A stretch of 5,294 nt of DNA from an uncultured Collinsella sp. (GTDB lineage Bacteria > Actinomycetota > Coriobacteriia > Coriobacteriales > Coriobacteriaceae): positions 1 to 5,294 of the forward strand of contig URWS01000123.1 of assembly GCA_900551605.1 (NCBI GenBank). Reading direction: 5' to 3'. Numbering within the stretch: position 1 is the first letter of the stretch; every line of letters starts with the position of its first letter. Below are positions 1 through 4,859 of this stretch, in pieces. A model generated the notes under the pieces. The model was not told where the DNA came from and searched no databases. It saw only the letters and a program-made list of their open reading frames with translations. Position numbers and translations under genes: made by a program.

Positions 1-81
1 TTTCAGCTGCATGTCGCAAACCACGGCAACTCCCACCGCGACCAAGGCAATCACAACAAGCACGATATCAATAGCAGACAT
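1..81 (-). CDS. Partial CDS: N-terminus of a membrane-anchored protein, cut by the left edge
   Basis: An open frame of 27 codons starts with ATG at 79-81 and runs off the window without a stop. The visible peptide starts MSAIDIVLVVIALVAVGV and continues to ...CDMQLK. About 20 of its first 22 residues are hydrophobic, with one Asp at position 5, so it is an N-terminal membrane anchor or signal-anchor. A GGAG (complement of 85-88) sits three bases before the ATG; this is a little close but usable. It begins 51 bases after the stop of the helix-turn-helix gene on the same strand, so the two could be cotranscribed. The family cannot be named from so few residues. RmuC-like and other single-anchor proteins begin in a similar way, but that is only a thought. 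Confidence 0.55.
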   Translation of the reverse strand, partial: MSAIDIVLVVIALVAVGVAVVCDMQLK

Positions 82-132
82 AGACTCCGCCCAACAAACC
101 CAATCGAGCACCAATCAAAACCGCGATCAATC

Positions 133-696
133 TTACCCCGCCACACACACCGGGCGGCCGGCCCCTTCTTGGGTGCCCCTCTCCTCCGCATATTCCATAA
201 TGCGACGCGCCGTCTCCCTGCTCACCTTTGAGTCATCGCCGCCCAAGTATGCGTATACGTTTCCTTTATTCAGGTGCAGAGCACGGCAGAGGCCATAGCG
301 CGTTACGCCCGATTCCTCCAATGCTTCCAGTATTCTTTTTCGCATCAGGGCGTTGATCCTTCTGTTCGCCACCGGCTTTTCCTTCACCGCTCTATACGCA
401 CGCCAAACGTTGGCATAACGATTAGGAAGCTCACTTTTGGCGCATAAAGATATTATGTTACCCGCTTGACCGTACAAGGACAAAACGTCTCGGTAATCCT
501 CTTCCATCCACGAGCCCTCGGATAAACCCAGAACGTATTCGGCTTTTCCTTGCGCCAAAGCAAGCAAAAACAGAGGCTCCGCCACGCGCGGCGCAACCGT
601 CGTCGCCTGCTCAACCAGCTTTCTAAAACTCAGTGACTGCTGTCCGGATAGCTCTCGGCAATAGCCTTTTAAGAATCCCTCAAAGGTCAGATTCAA
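133..696 (-). CDS. Unrecognised protein with C-terminal helix-turn-helix, probable TTG start
   Basis: This 187-residue protein matches no family I recognise. Its first ~110 residues are mostly predicted helix (FRKLVEQATTVAPRVAEPLFLLALAQGKAEYVLGL is typical) and suggest a small globular domain. Residues ~119-169 look like a Cro/C1-type DNA-binding domain: helix RILEALEES, then TRYGLCRAL (132-140) as positioning helix, then NKGNVYAYL (143-151) as likely recognition helix, then ETARRIMEYA. The tail of ~17 residues is polar and Gly-rich. I chose TTG at 694-696 because a perfect GGAGGT lies six bases before it. The in-frame ATG at 712-714 would add six residues, but it has no ribosome binding site and would place GGAGGT inside the gene. 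A regulatory role, perhaps autoregulatory through the AT-rich upstream region, is inference. Confidence 0.75.
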   Translation of the reverse strand: MNLTFEGFLKGYCRELSGQQSLSFRKLVEQATTVAPRVAEPLFLLALAQGKAEYVLGLSEGSWMEEDYRDVLSLYGQAGNIISLCAKSELPNRYANVWRAYRAVKEKPVANRRINALMRKRILEALEESGVTRYGLCRALHLNKGNVYAYLGGDDSKVSRETARRIMEYAEERGTQEGAGRPVCVAG

Positions 697-702
697 CCGC
701 GC

Positions 703-708
703 ACCTCC
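703..708 (-). promoter_or_regulatory. Shine-Dalgarno site that decides the TTG start
   Basis: The plus strand reads ACCTCC, giving GGAGGT on the coding strand, followed by six bases and then TTG at 696-694. This is a stronger start signal than anything upstream of the in-frame ATG at 714, where the leader is A/T-only. Confidence 0.65.
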
Positions 709-715
709 GTTCATT

Positions 716-752
716 TGCTATTATTATTTATCTTCAATAATACTATTTAGTC
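716..752 (-). promoter_or_regulatory. AT-rich island with dyad upstream of the HTH gene
   Basis: This stretch is almost entirely A/T in an otherwise GC-rich window. It carries a 7-bp inverted repeat, TATTATT at 719-725 and AATAATA at 736-742, with a ten-base spacer. Several -10-like hexamers occur (TAAATA and TAGTAT on the minus strand), but no -35 at a good distance stands out. It is the obvious place for the promoter, and possibly an operator, of the 133-696 gene. The rest of 753-832 holds only a weak imperfect hairpin and nothing else I can name. Confidence 0.35.
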
Positions 753-832
753 GCACGACATGACCCGCAAGATGCAAGGATTCCACTCGTGGCGATAATC
801 CCTACACCCTAGAAGTCCTAATGTGACAAACG

Positions 833-1255
833 CTAGCTCTCCCAGCCGGCGCGGATGGTTGTTATGACGTCACCTAGGCGCTGGCCCAGGGCCGCTAGAT
901 GCTGGAGCACCTCGTTGGGCGATGCGCCGTTGAGGATGCACGTGAGGGCATACGACGCCAGAAAGATGGCCGCAAGCCCCAGCGGGATGAGCACGATCAT
1001 CGCCAATGTGCGCAGGCGCTGGCCCACGCGGCGACGACGCGCGCGGCGTTTGTCGAACGCGAGCTCCTGCGCATATGAATCTTGCTGTACGGAATAGGCC
1101 TCTGGCGCCGATTCACACCCGGGCACAGCAGCGGGCACGACATTTTGCGCAAAGGGCTGGGCTGCCGCCCCTTGCATTTGCATCTCTATAAGCCGTTGCT
1201 GTTGGCGCAACATGCGCTCGGCTTGTTGCTGCGGAGTCTCAAGAAACAGATCCAT
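833..1255 (-). CDS. Small single-pass membrane protein, Gln-rich cytoplasmic N-terminus
   Basis: This 140-residue protein belongs to no family I recognise. Residues 1-28 (MDLFLETPQQQAERMLRQQQ and onward) are rich in Gln, Glu and Arg and look like a short amphipathic or coiled-coil segment. Residues ~29-66 are low-complexity and Ala/Pro/Gln-rich. A strongly basic cluster (KRRARRRRVGQR, 69-80) then precedes one transmembrane helix at ~83-107. The last ~30 residues form an amphipathic helix (NEVLQHLAALGQRLGDVITTI). The positive-inside rule puts the N-terminus in the cytoplasm. The ATG at 1253-1255 is preceded by GGAGG five bases away. A TTG four codons upstream overlaps that site and is rejected. 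No terminator is visible after its stop, so transcription may run on into the HTH gene. Confidence 0.7.
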   Translation of the reverse strand: MDLFLETPQQQAERMLRQQQRLIEMQMQGAAAQPFAQNVVPAAVPGCESAPEAYSVQQDSYAQELAFDKRRARRRRVGQRLRTLAMIVLIPLGLAAIFLASYALTCILNGASPNEVLQHLAALGQRLGDVITTIRAGWES

Positions 1256-1333
1256 GCTGGCCTCCAAAATCGGAGCATTCGACGCTTACGACCAGCATCC
1301 CGCACCGCCATGACCGCGACAACGCAATCGCCG

Positions 1334-1362
1334 GCAATAGCCACAAAGTTTCTTCTGCTCAA
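1334..1362 (-). promoter_or_regulatory. Candidate promoter for the 833-1255 gene
   Basis: On the minus strand TTGAGC (complement of 1357-1362) is followed by exactly 17 bases and TATTGC (complement of 1334-1339). The -35 matches at four positions and the -10 at three. Transcription would start about 75 bases before the ATG. The match is moderate and no competitor in the 1268-1500 gap is clearly better. Confidence 0.25.
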
Positions 1363-1371
1363 AAGCTGTCG

Positions 1372-1414
1372 AAAAGCTCAACAACTCCCCTACCAGCACT
1401 TTCTCTGAGCTTTT
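1372..1414. other. Stem-loop with flanking A/T runs in the 1256-1508 gap
   Basis: AAAAGCTCA at 1372-1380 pairs with TGAGCTTTT at 1406-1414, a perfect 9-bp stem around a 25-base loop. A six-T run (1411-1416) closes the plus-strand side and TTTTC closes the minus-strand side, so it resembles a weak two-way terminator. The large loop and the lack of any plus-strand gene upstream make that uncertain. On the minus strand it lies between the terminator at 1509-1536 and the next gene, so it could also be a leader structure or part of an unrecognised small RNA. Confidence 0.3.
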
Positions 1415-1508
1415 TTCGCCAACAATCTTTTGGCCTTCCACCCTTACGCCAACTGACCAAAATCTAACCAATAGCTTGACGAAAATTGTGGAGACCGGGA
1501 CCCCACAC

Positions 1509-1536
1509 AAAAAGTGCCGCCCCAAAGGGGCGGCAC
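1509..1536 (-). terminator. Intrinsic terminator of copy A
   Basis: On the minus strand a 10-bp stem GTGCCGCCCC/GGGGCGGCAC (1527-1536 with 1514-1523) around a TTT loop is followed directly by TTTTT (complement of 1509-1513). It would end transcripts of the membrane protein gene. No matching T run exists on the plus strand. Confidence 0.85.
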
Positions 1537-1586
1537 ACAAACTTATTATCAGCTTTTCTGTAACGAGCATGCGACGACTCAACGCC

Positions 1587-1670
1587 GGGGCGCAGGGCGG
1601 GGAAACCTTTGCCTCGCGCGACCCTGCGAAGCCGTGAGCGAGAGGGGAAGGTTTCCCCGCCCTGCGCCCC
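1587..1670 (-). other. Long hairpin of copy A
   Basis: Positions 1587-1609 pair perfectly with 1648-1670 (23 bp, starting GGGGCGCAGGG). The stem continues imperfectly through a T/G and a G/G position to C1615-G1642. A further CGC/GCG pairing (1617-1619 with 1638-1640) leaves a loop core of 18 bases. The stem is far longer than an ordinary intrinsic terminator needs and has no T run of its own. Confidence 0.85.
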
Positions 1671-1688
1671 GTGGTCGGTGAGAACAGA

Positions 1689-2321
1689 CTACATGCCCGC
1701 GAGACCGCGGGCGGCGGTGGCGCACATAAATGCCAAGACGAGAATCACGAGCGACCCGGCGATGTCGACCAGCACGCCCATTGCGCGACGCTCAAACAGC
1801 CAGCTCTCAAAGTGCGGGGCGACGTTGCGCCAAACACGCCACAGCAAGATGCCCATACCGATGACGCCCGGGATATTGAGCAGTAGGATCTCGGAGCACA
1901 AAAGACCGATCAGGTTGCCGGCGACAAAGCCCGCATCGCCCTCGCAGTATTTGCGGTAGACCATATACAACATGTATGCCACAAACGGCTGCAGGCACGC
2001 AGAGATAAACGTAACCACCATCGAGGGGTCCTGAGAAAAGACATCGGTGAGCTTATCCACGCTCGTGGCATCCTTAGAGGCCAGAAACAGGCCAATGACC
2101 ACCACGGGCACCACGCCCAAGATGACCTCGACCAGAGTAAACAACTTGGCAGTCAAATCCTCACTAGCCGAATTCAAATGAGGCGCCCACTCAGGATGAG
2201 CATGCGCGCCGACCTTCTTGTCTTTCTCGGCACGATCGGCCTTTTTACCCTCGGCAACCCGACGGCCAGGATCCCTGCGAGTTCCCGCCGCAGCAACCCG
2301 AGCCCGAGACTTCTTACCCAT
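1689..2321 (-). CDS. Four-helix integral membrane protein of unknown function, basic N-terminal tail
   Basis: This 210-residue protein is of no family I recognise. Residues 1-48 are hydrophilic and strongly basic (MGKKSRARVAAAGTRRDPGR, then KK and KDKK clusters), consistent with a cytoplasmic or nucleic-acid/lipid-contacting tail. Four hydrophobic segments follow at about 60-82, 101-122, 132-161 and 181-204. The third is long and kinked by a Pro (LLLNIPGVIGMGILL). The loop RKYCEGDAGFVAGN (123-136) lies between helices 2 and 3, and the sequence WRVWRNVAPHFESWLFERR (161-179) between helices 3 and 4 is amphipathic and aromatic. I chose ATG 2319-2321, with GGGGTG eight bases upstream; the ATG at 2336 would place that site inside the gene. 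It ends 18 bases before the copy A hairpin. No clear promoter is seen in 2322-2405. Confidence 0.8.
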   Translation of the reverse strand: MGKKSRARVAAAGTRRDPGRRVAEGKKADRAEKDKKVGAHAHPEWAPHLNSASEDLTAKLFTLVEVILGVVPVVVIGLFLASKDATSVDKLTDVFSQDPSMVVTFISACLQPFVAYMLYMVYRKYCEGDAGFVAGNLIGLLCSEILLLNIPGVIGMGILLWRVWRNVAPHFESWLFERRAMGVLVDIAGSLVILVLAFMCATAARGLAGM

Positions 2322-2413
2322 ACAAAAACACCCCATCAGGTAGTAGATAAACTAAAAGTCGCTACCCAGTGTACCCCACCCATGAACGGTGCCGTCCCAA
2401 CCAGCCCCCATAC

Positions 2414-2443
2414 AAAAACGTGCCGCCCCTATCGGGGCGGCAC
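2414..2443 (-). terminator. Intrinsic terminator of copy B, after rubrerythrin
   Basis: On the minus strand the stem GTGCCGCCCC/GGGGCGGCAC (2434-2443 with 2420-2429) around the tetraloop GATA is followed by one G and then TTTTT (complement of 2414-2418). It should end the rubrerythrin transcript before the downstream membrane protein gene. Confidence 0.85.
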
Positions 2444-2492
2444 ACAAACTTCTTATCAGCTTTTCTGTAACGAGCACGCGACGACCCAAAGC

Positions 2493-2578
2493 GGGCCGGG
2501 AGGGCCGGATTACCTTCCCTCAACGCGACCCTGCGAAGCCGTGAGCAAGGAGGGAAGGTAGTCCGGCCCTCCCGGCCC
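2493..2578 (-). other. Long hairpin of copy B
   Basis: Positions 2493-2521 pair with 2550-2578 over 29 bp, beginning GGGCCGGGAGGGCC. The only imperfect position is T2510 opposite G2561, a wobble pair in a plus-strand RNA and an A/C mismatch in a minus-strand RNA. The 28-base loop contains the same core as copy A. Confidence 0.85.
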
Positions 2579-2599
2579 AGCTCACGCTAGCGTCACGCG

Positions 2600-3139
2600 C
2601 TAGTAGTTCACCACCTGCTCCTCAAAGTACGCCTTGGGGTGGTTACACACCGGGCACACCTCAGGCGCCTCGGCACCCACATGCAGGTGCCCGCAGTTCA
2701 GGCACTTCCACACCTTTACGCCCTCACGCTCAAACACCTCGCCCGACTCGATGCGCTCGACGAGCTTGTTGTAGCGCTCCTCGTGGGCCTTCTCGACGGC
2801 GGCGACACCACGGAACTTTGCGGCAATCTCGGCAAAGCCCTCTTCCTCGGCGGTCTTGGCAAACTCGTCGTACATCGTGGTCCACTCGTAGTTCTCACCC
2901 GCGGCGGCATCGCGCAGATTGTCCAGGGTATCGGGGACGGCGCCATCGTGCAGATACTTAAACCACAGTTTGGCGTGCTCGGACTCGTTGCCAGCCGTCT
3001 CGGCAAAGATGTTCGAGATCTGAACGTAGCCGTCTTTCTTTGCCTTGGAGGCATAGTAGCGATACTTGGTGTGTGCCTGGGACTCACCGGCAAAAGCGGT
3101 CTCGAGGTTCTTCTTGGTTTGGGAATTCTCAAAATCCAT
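2600..3139 (-). CDS. rbr: Rubrerythrin
   Basis: Rubrerythrin is a cytoplasmic non-heme diiron protein that reduces hydrogen peroxide to water in anaerobes, taking electrons through its rubredoxin domain. At 179 residues it has close to the usual length. The N-terminal four-helix ferritin-like domain shows the expected iron ligands: E19 in AGESQAH, E52 and H55 in ESEH, a helix-C Glu in [10 protein letters not shown] (82 or 85) and others near 92, and E116/H119 in EKAH. The C-terminal rubredoxin domain has C146xxC149 (CLNC) and C162xxC165 (CPVC). I chose ATG 3137-3139 because GGGAAG lies about eight bases upstream. The ATG at 3157 would bury that site and add six residues foreign to the family. 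Copy B and its terminator follow directly. Recognition is very secure. Confidence 0.97.
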   Translation of the reverse strand: MDFENSQTKKNLETAFAGESQAHTKYRYYASKAKKDGYVQISNIFAETAGNESEHAKLWFKYLHDGAVPDTLDNLRDAAAGENYEWTTMYDEFAKTAEEEGFAEIAAKFRGVAAVEKAHEERYNKLVERIESGEVFEREGVKVWKCLNCGHLHVGAEAPEVCPVCNHPKAYFEEQVVNY

Positions 3140-3213
3140 AGGTGTACTTCCCTTCAACGCATGCCGCCCGTAGGCTTCGAGCGGCCTCGTCTTTAGGATG
3201 CCCTCATGTCGGA

Positions 3214-3242
3214 AATCTAAACCTTACAATCCTGTTCTTCAG
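3214..3242 (-). promoter_or_regulatory. Tentative rubrerythrin promoter
   Basis: In the 114-base gap after the mutY-like gene, the minus strand has CTGAAG (complement of 3237-3242), 17 bases, then TAGATT (complement of 3214-3219). It matches the consensus at three and four positions. The leader would be ~68 bases. I see no convincing PerR or Fur box, although a peroxide-responsive control would be expected. Readthrough from the upstream operon is the alternative, since no terminator separates them. Confidence 0.3.
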
Positions 3243-3253
3243 ATTTGCACGGG

Positions 3254-4159
3254 CTAGATGCTCAGCCAGCGATCGCCCTCGGCTCGGCAAAAGCCCTCAC
3301 GCTCCAGGTCGGCCAGAATGCCCGCGACAAGCTCGCGCTCGACCGGTCCACGCCCAGCCGCCGCTTCCATCTCGTTAACGCCCACCACGGCATCAGCAAG
3401 CGTAATCCCCGCCGGCTGGCCATCGCGCGCTGCCAGCAACATGCGCACGATATGCGCGCGCTTTTGGCGACGTGAGCCCTCAAACTTTGATTGACGGCTA
3501 TAGCCCGCCGAGCGCCTGGACGGATTGGGCAACGTCTTTTTTAGATATGCGCCGTAATCTAGCAACGCGTAATACCACGCGCGCGGCGTGTCGGCATCGT
3601 CTTGAGGCGCGGCAAAGGGCGCAATCTCATCCGCCGCCGCACCAGGGGCCGCCGGACAGGCGGCTTGGATCAGCGGCACTAGCTCGCGATCGGGAACGGC
3701 CGGCACATCGGGAAAGAAATGATGCAGAAAGACCGTGCGCACATTGGTCTCCAGATACACGCCTGGAAGATCAAACGCAAACGAACGGATGCCCTGCGCC
3801 GTTGCCGGGCCAATACCGGGCAGCGCGACCAGATTGTGCGTCTCGCGCGGAAACTCCCCGCCCCAATCCTCTACGACCCGTTGAGCGGCCCCATGAAGCG
3901 CCAGAGCGCGTCGGTTGTAGCCCATGCCCTGCCAAGCGTCCAAAACATCGGAAGGCGCGGCCTGGGCAAGCGCCTGCACAGTCGGAAAACGATCGAGCCA
4001 CACCGGCATGCGCGCCTCCACGCGCGGCACCTGCGTTTGCTGCAGCATGACCTCAGAAAGCCAAATGATGTACGGATCGCGTGTGCGGCGCCACGGAAGG
4101 TCGCGATAACGCAGGACCCCTTCCGAACGAATCATCGAACGAAAGGGGTCCTGAATCAT
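3254..4159 (-). CDS. MutY-like HhH-GPD DNA glycosylase lacking the Fe-S cluster
   Basis: This protein of 301 residues is a base-excision repair glycosylase of the endonuclease III/MutY fold. MutY removes adenine opposite 8-oxoguanine. MutY landmarks are DLPWR (20-24), the EVMLQQTQV motif with catalytic Glu36 (36-44), WQGMGYNRRA (76-85) and the helix-hairpin-helix LPGIGPATA (113-121). Two features are odd. The catalytic Asp of MutY (in LDGNV) aligns with Glu137 in YLETNVRTVF. The four-Cys cluster is absent: after ALLDYGAYLKK comes NPSRRSAGYSRQSKFEGSRR, and only two Cys (168, 291) exist in the whole protein. The NUDIX-like C-terminal domain that reads 8-oxoguanine is replaced by ~70 residues resembling a winged helix. 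AAGGAG lies seven bases before the ATG. The gene follows the Rrf2 gene by 21 bases. Actual substrate is uncertain. Confidence 0.88.
   Translation of the reverse strand: MIQDPFRSMIRSEGVLRYRDLPWRRTRDPYIIWLSEVMLQQTQVPRVEARMPVWLDRFPTVQALAQAAPSDVLDAWQGMGYNRRALALHGAAQRVVEDWGGEFPRETHNLVALPGIGPATAQGIRSFAFDLPGVYLETNVRTVFLHHFFPDVPAVPDRELVPLIQAACPAAPGAAADEIAPFAAPQDDADTPRAWYYALLDYGAYLKKTLPNPSRRSAGYSRQSKFEGSRRQKRAHIVRMLLAARDGQPAGITLADAVVGVNEMEAAAGRGPVERELVAGILADLEREGFCRAEGDRWLSI
4113..4152. repeat. Inverted repeat at the start of the mutY-like gene
   Basis: AGGACCCCTT (4113-4122) and AAGGGGTCCT (4143-4152) form a perfect 10-bp inverted repeat with a 20-base spacer. On the coding strand it covers codons 3 to 16. 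In mRNA it would form a hairpin beginning seven bases after the ATG, which could affect translation initiation. The spacer also contains GAACGA twice. Confidence 0.6.
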
Positions 4160-4180
4160 GGCTATGCTCCTTATGCGGCG

Positions 4181-4666
4181 CTATTCCTCCCGGTAAGCGC
4201 ACGCGCAGGTGGCGTACTCGGGAAACGCTTCGCGGTCGGCGAACTTGGGATCGACGGCCGGGAACTGGCGGTGAGCGACGATGTCGCCGAGCGAAACGGA
4301 ATCGAGGTAGTCGCGCATCAACGCCTGAGCTCCGGCCCACAGGGGATGATAGCAGCACGCGCCCATGCGCGCACAGTCACCATCGGGCGCAGTGCAATCG
4401 TTCATGACCATAGGACCCTGAACGGCCTCGACGACCTGGAGGATAGTGACGTCGTCCGGACTGACCTTGAGACGCATGCCACCGTGGACGCCACGCAGGC
4501 TCTCCACAATACCGGCCTGGACCAAACCGTGCTGAATCGAGCGGGCAAACGAATACGGGACATTGACCTCTTCGGCAGCGGTGCGAACAGAAAGCAAACG
4601 CTCCAGATCCTCGGCAAGCATCGCCAGCATGCGAAGGGCGTAATCAGTCTTCCTCGATATGTCCAT
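4181..4666 (-). CDS. Rrf2-family transcriptional regulator with IscR/NsrR-type Fe-S ligands
   Basis: This protein of 161 residues has the usual Rrf2 length. Rrf2 proteins are winged-helix dimers that often sense redox state, nitric oxide or iron-sulfur status through a bound cluster. The N-terminus MDISRKTDYALRMLAML is typical. The wing region reads ESLRGVHGGMRL (55-65), matching the family's characteristic RGxxGGxxL. The cluster loop has C91, C98 and C104 with C105 and H107 (NDC...GDC...GACCYH), close in position to IscR (92, 98, 104, 107) and NsrR. An extra CAC pair (154, 156) sits near the C-terminus. I chose ATG 4664-4666, preceded by AAAGGGG; the longer frame to 4750 adds 28 residues outside the family. 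It is followed 21 bases later by the glycosylase gene, so it probably heads a two-gene operon. Target genes cannot be read from the sequence. Confidence 0.92.
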   Translation of the reverse strand: MDISRKTDYALRMLAMLAEDLERLLSVRTAAEEVNVPYSFARSIQHGLVQAGIVESLRGVHGGMRLKVSPDDVTILQVVEAVQGPMVMNDCTAPDGDCARMGACCYHPLWAGAQALMRDYLDSVSLGDIVAHRQFPAVDPKFADREAFPEYATCACAYREE

Positions 4667-4691
4667 TTTTCCCCTTTCAAGGAATACGAAC

Positions 4692-4717
4692 AGCTCGAAC
4701 GAGCTCCGGGGCCGAGC
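4692..4717 (-). promoter_or_regulatory. Alternative hairpins in the Rrf2 gene leader
   Basis: AGCTCG (4692-4697) can pair with CGAGCT (4700-4705). Alternatively AGCTC (4702-4706) can pair with GAGCT (4713-4717) around CCGGGG bases. The two foldings share 4702-4705 and exclude each other. They lie 26-51 bases upstream of the ATG in a predicted leader of ~150 bases. No T run follows, so transcription attenuation is not supported. Confidence 0.3.
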
Positions 4718-4826
4718 TTGTGTCGAGACGCTAAATGACCGCCAGGACATCCAAATGGTAAATCGGATATCCCCTGAGTGCCGCGCTTGGAGCGAAATGC
4801 ATCAGATGCGGCCTACAGTGCAATTT

Positions 4827-4855
4827 AGTATAACCTAACCCCCTGTCTCGTTGAA
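4827..4855 (-). promoter_or_regulatory. Candidate promoter of the Rrf2-glycosylase operon
   Basis: The minus strand has TTCAAC (complement of 4850-4855), 17 bases, then TATACT (complement of 4827-4832), a strong -10. Transcription would start near 4820, giving a leader of ~154 bases. This is the best promoter in the 4667-4989 gap. The rest of that gap holds the palindromes and hairpins listed separately. Confidence 0.5.
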
Positions 4856-4859
4856 CAGG

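Larger units (their letters stand above)
1501..1670 (-). repeat. Copy A of a ~170-bp 3'-end element (long hairpin, linker, terminator)
   Basis: Copy A is a direct repeat of 2406-2578. Read on the minus strand it begins 18 bases after the stop of the membrane protein gene. It has a long hairpin (1587-1670), a linker of ~45 bases (about 1534-1578) that differs from copy B at only two or three positions, a terminator stem (1514-1536) and a T run. The 10-bp terminator stem is identical in both copies. The hairpin loop core GCGACCCTGCGAAGCCGTGA is also identical, but the outer arms are different sequences. Homology ends within CCCCACACAAAAA on the left. I know no named family for it. Confidence 0.85.
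2406..2578 (-). repeat. Copy B of the ~170-bp 3'-end element
   Basis: Copy B is the partner of 1501-1670, in the same orientation 905 bases away. On the minus strand it starts 21 bases after the rubrerythrin stop: long hairpin (2493-2578), conserved linker, terminator stem and T run. The two copies share the loop core, the inner arm motif ACCTTCCC, the linker (including GCTCGTTACAGAAAAGCTGA) and the terminator arms. They differ in the outer hairpin arms and the terminator loop. Together they bracket the membrane protein gene as direct repeats. Confidence 0.85.

Noticed and set aside
782..805. Imperfect hairpin GGATT...CCAC/GTGG...AATCC after the 833-1255 gene
   Set aside because: The stems are short, the inner loop is only two bases, it has a four-base bulge and there is no T run. 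It is too weak to call a terminator.
1286..1582. Minus-strand 98-codon frame taken as a full-length gene
   Set aside because: Its ATG end lies inside the copy A linker and runs through the terminator hairpin, and it has no ribosome site. Only the shorter 3' part is kept as a low-certainty observation.
1501..2578. Insertion sequence or integron attC interpretation of the two repeats
   Set aside because: No transposase or integrase is nearby, no target duplications are seen, and the conserved part is the loop and linker rather than the ends, unlike attC sites.
3163..3185. GCCGC/GCGGC pairing in the rubrerythrin leader
   Set aside because: Five pairs around a 13-base loop in GC-rich sequence are easily due to chance.
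2639..3196. Plus-strand 185-codon frame opposite rubrerythrin
   Set aside because: Its Leu/Gly-rich translation is the antisense of a certain rubrerythrin gene.
3719..4738. Plus-strand open frame of 339 codons
   Set aside because: It lies antisense across the glycosylase and Rrf2 genes, both strongly recognised, and its protein resembles nothing. It is a shadow of GC-rich coding sequence.
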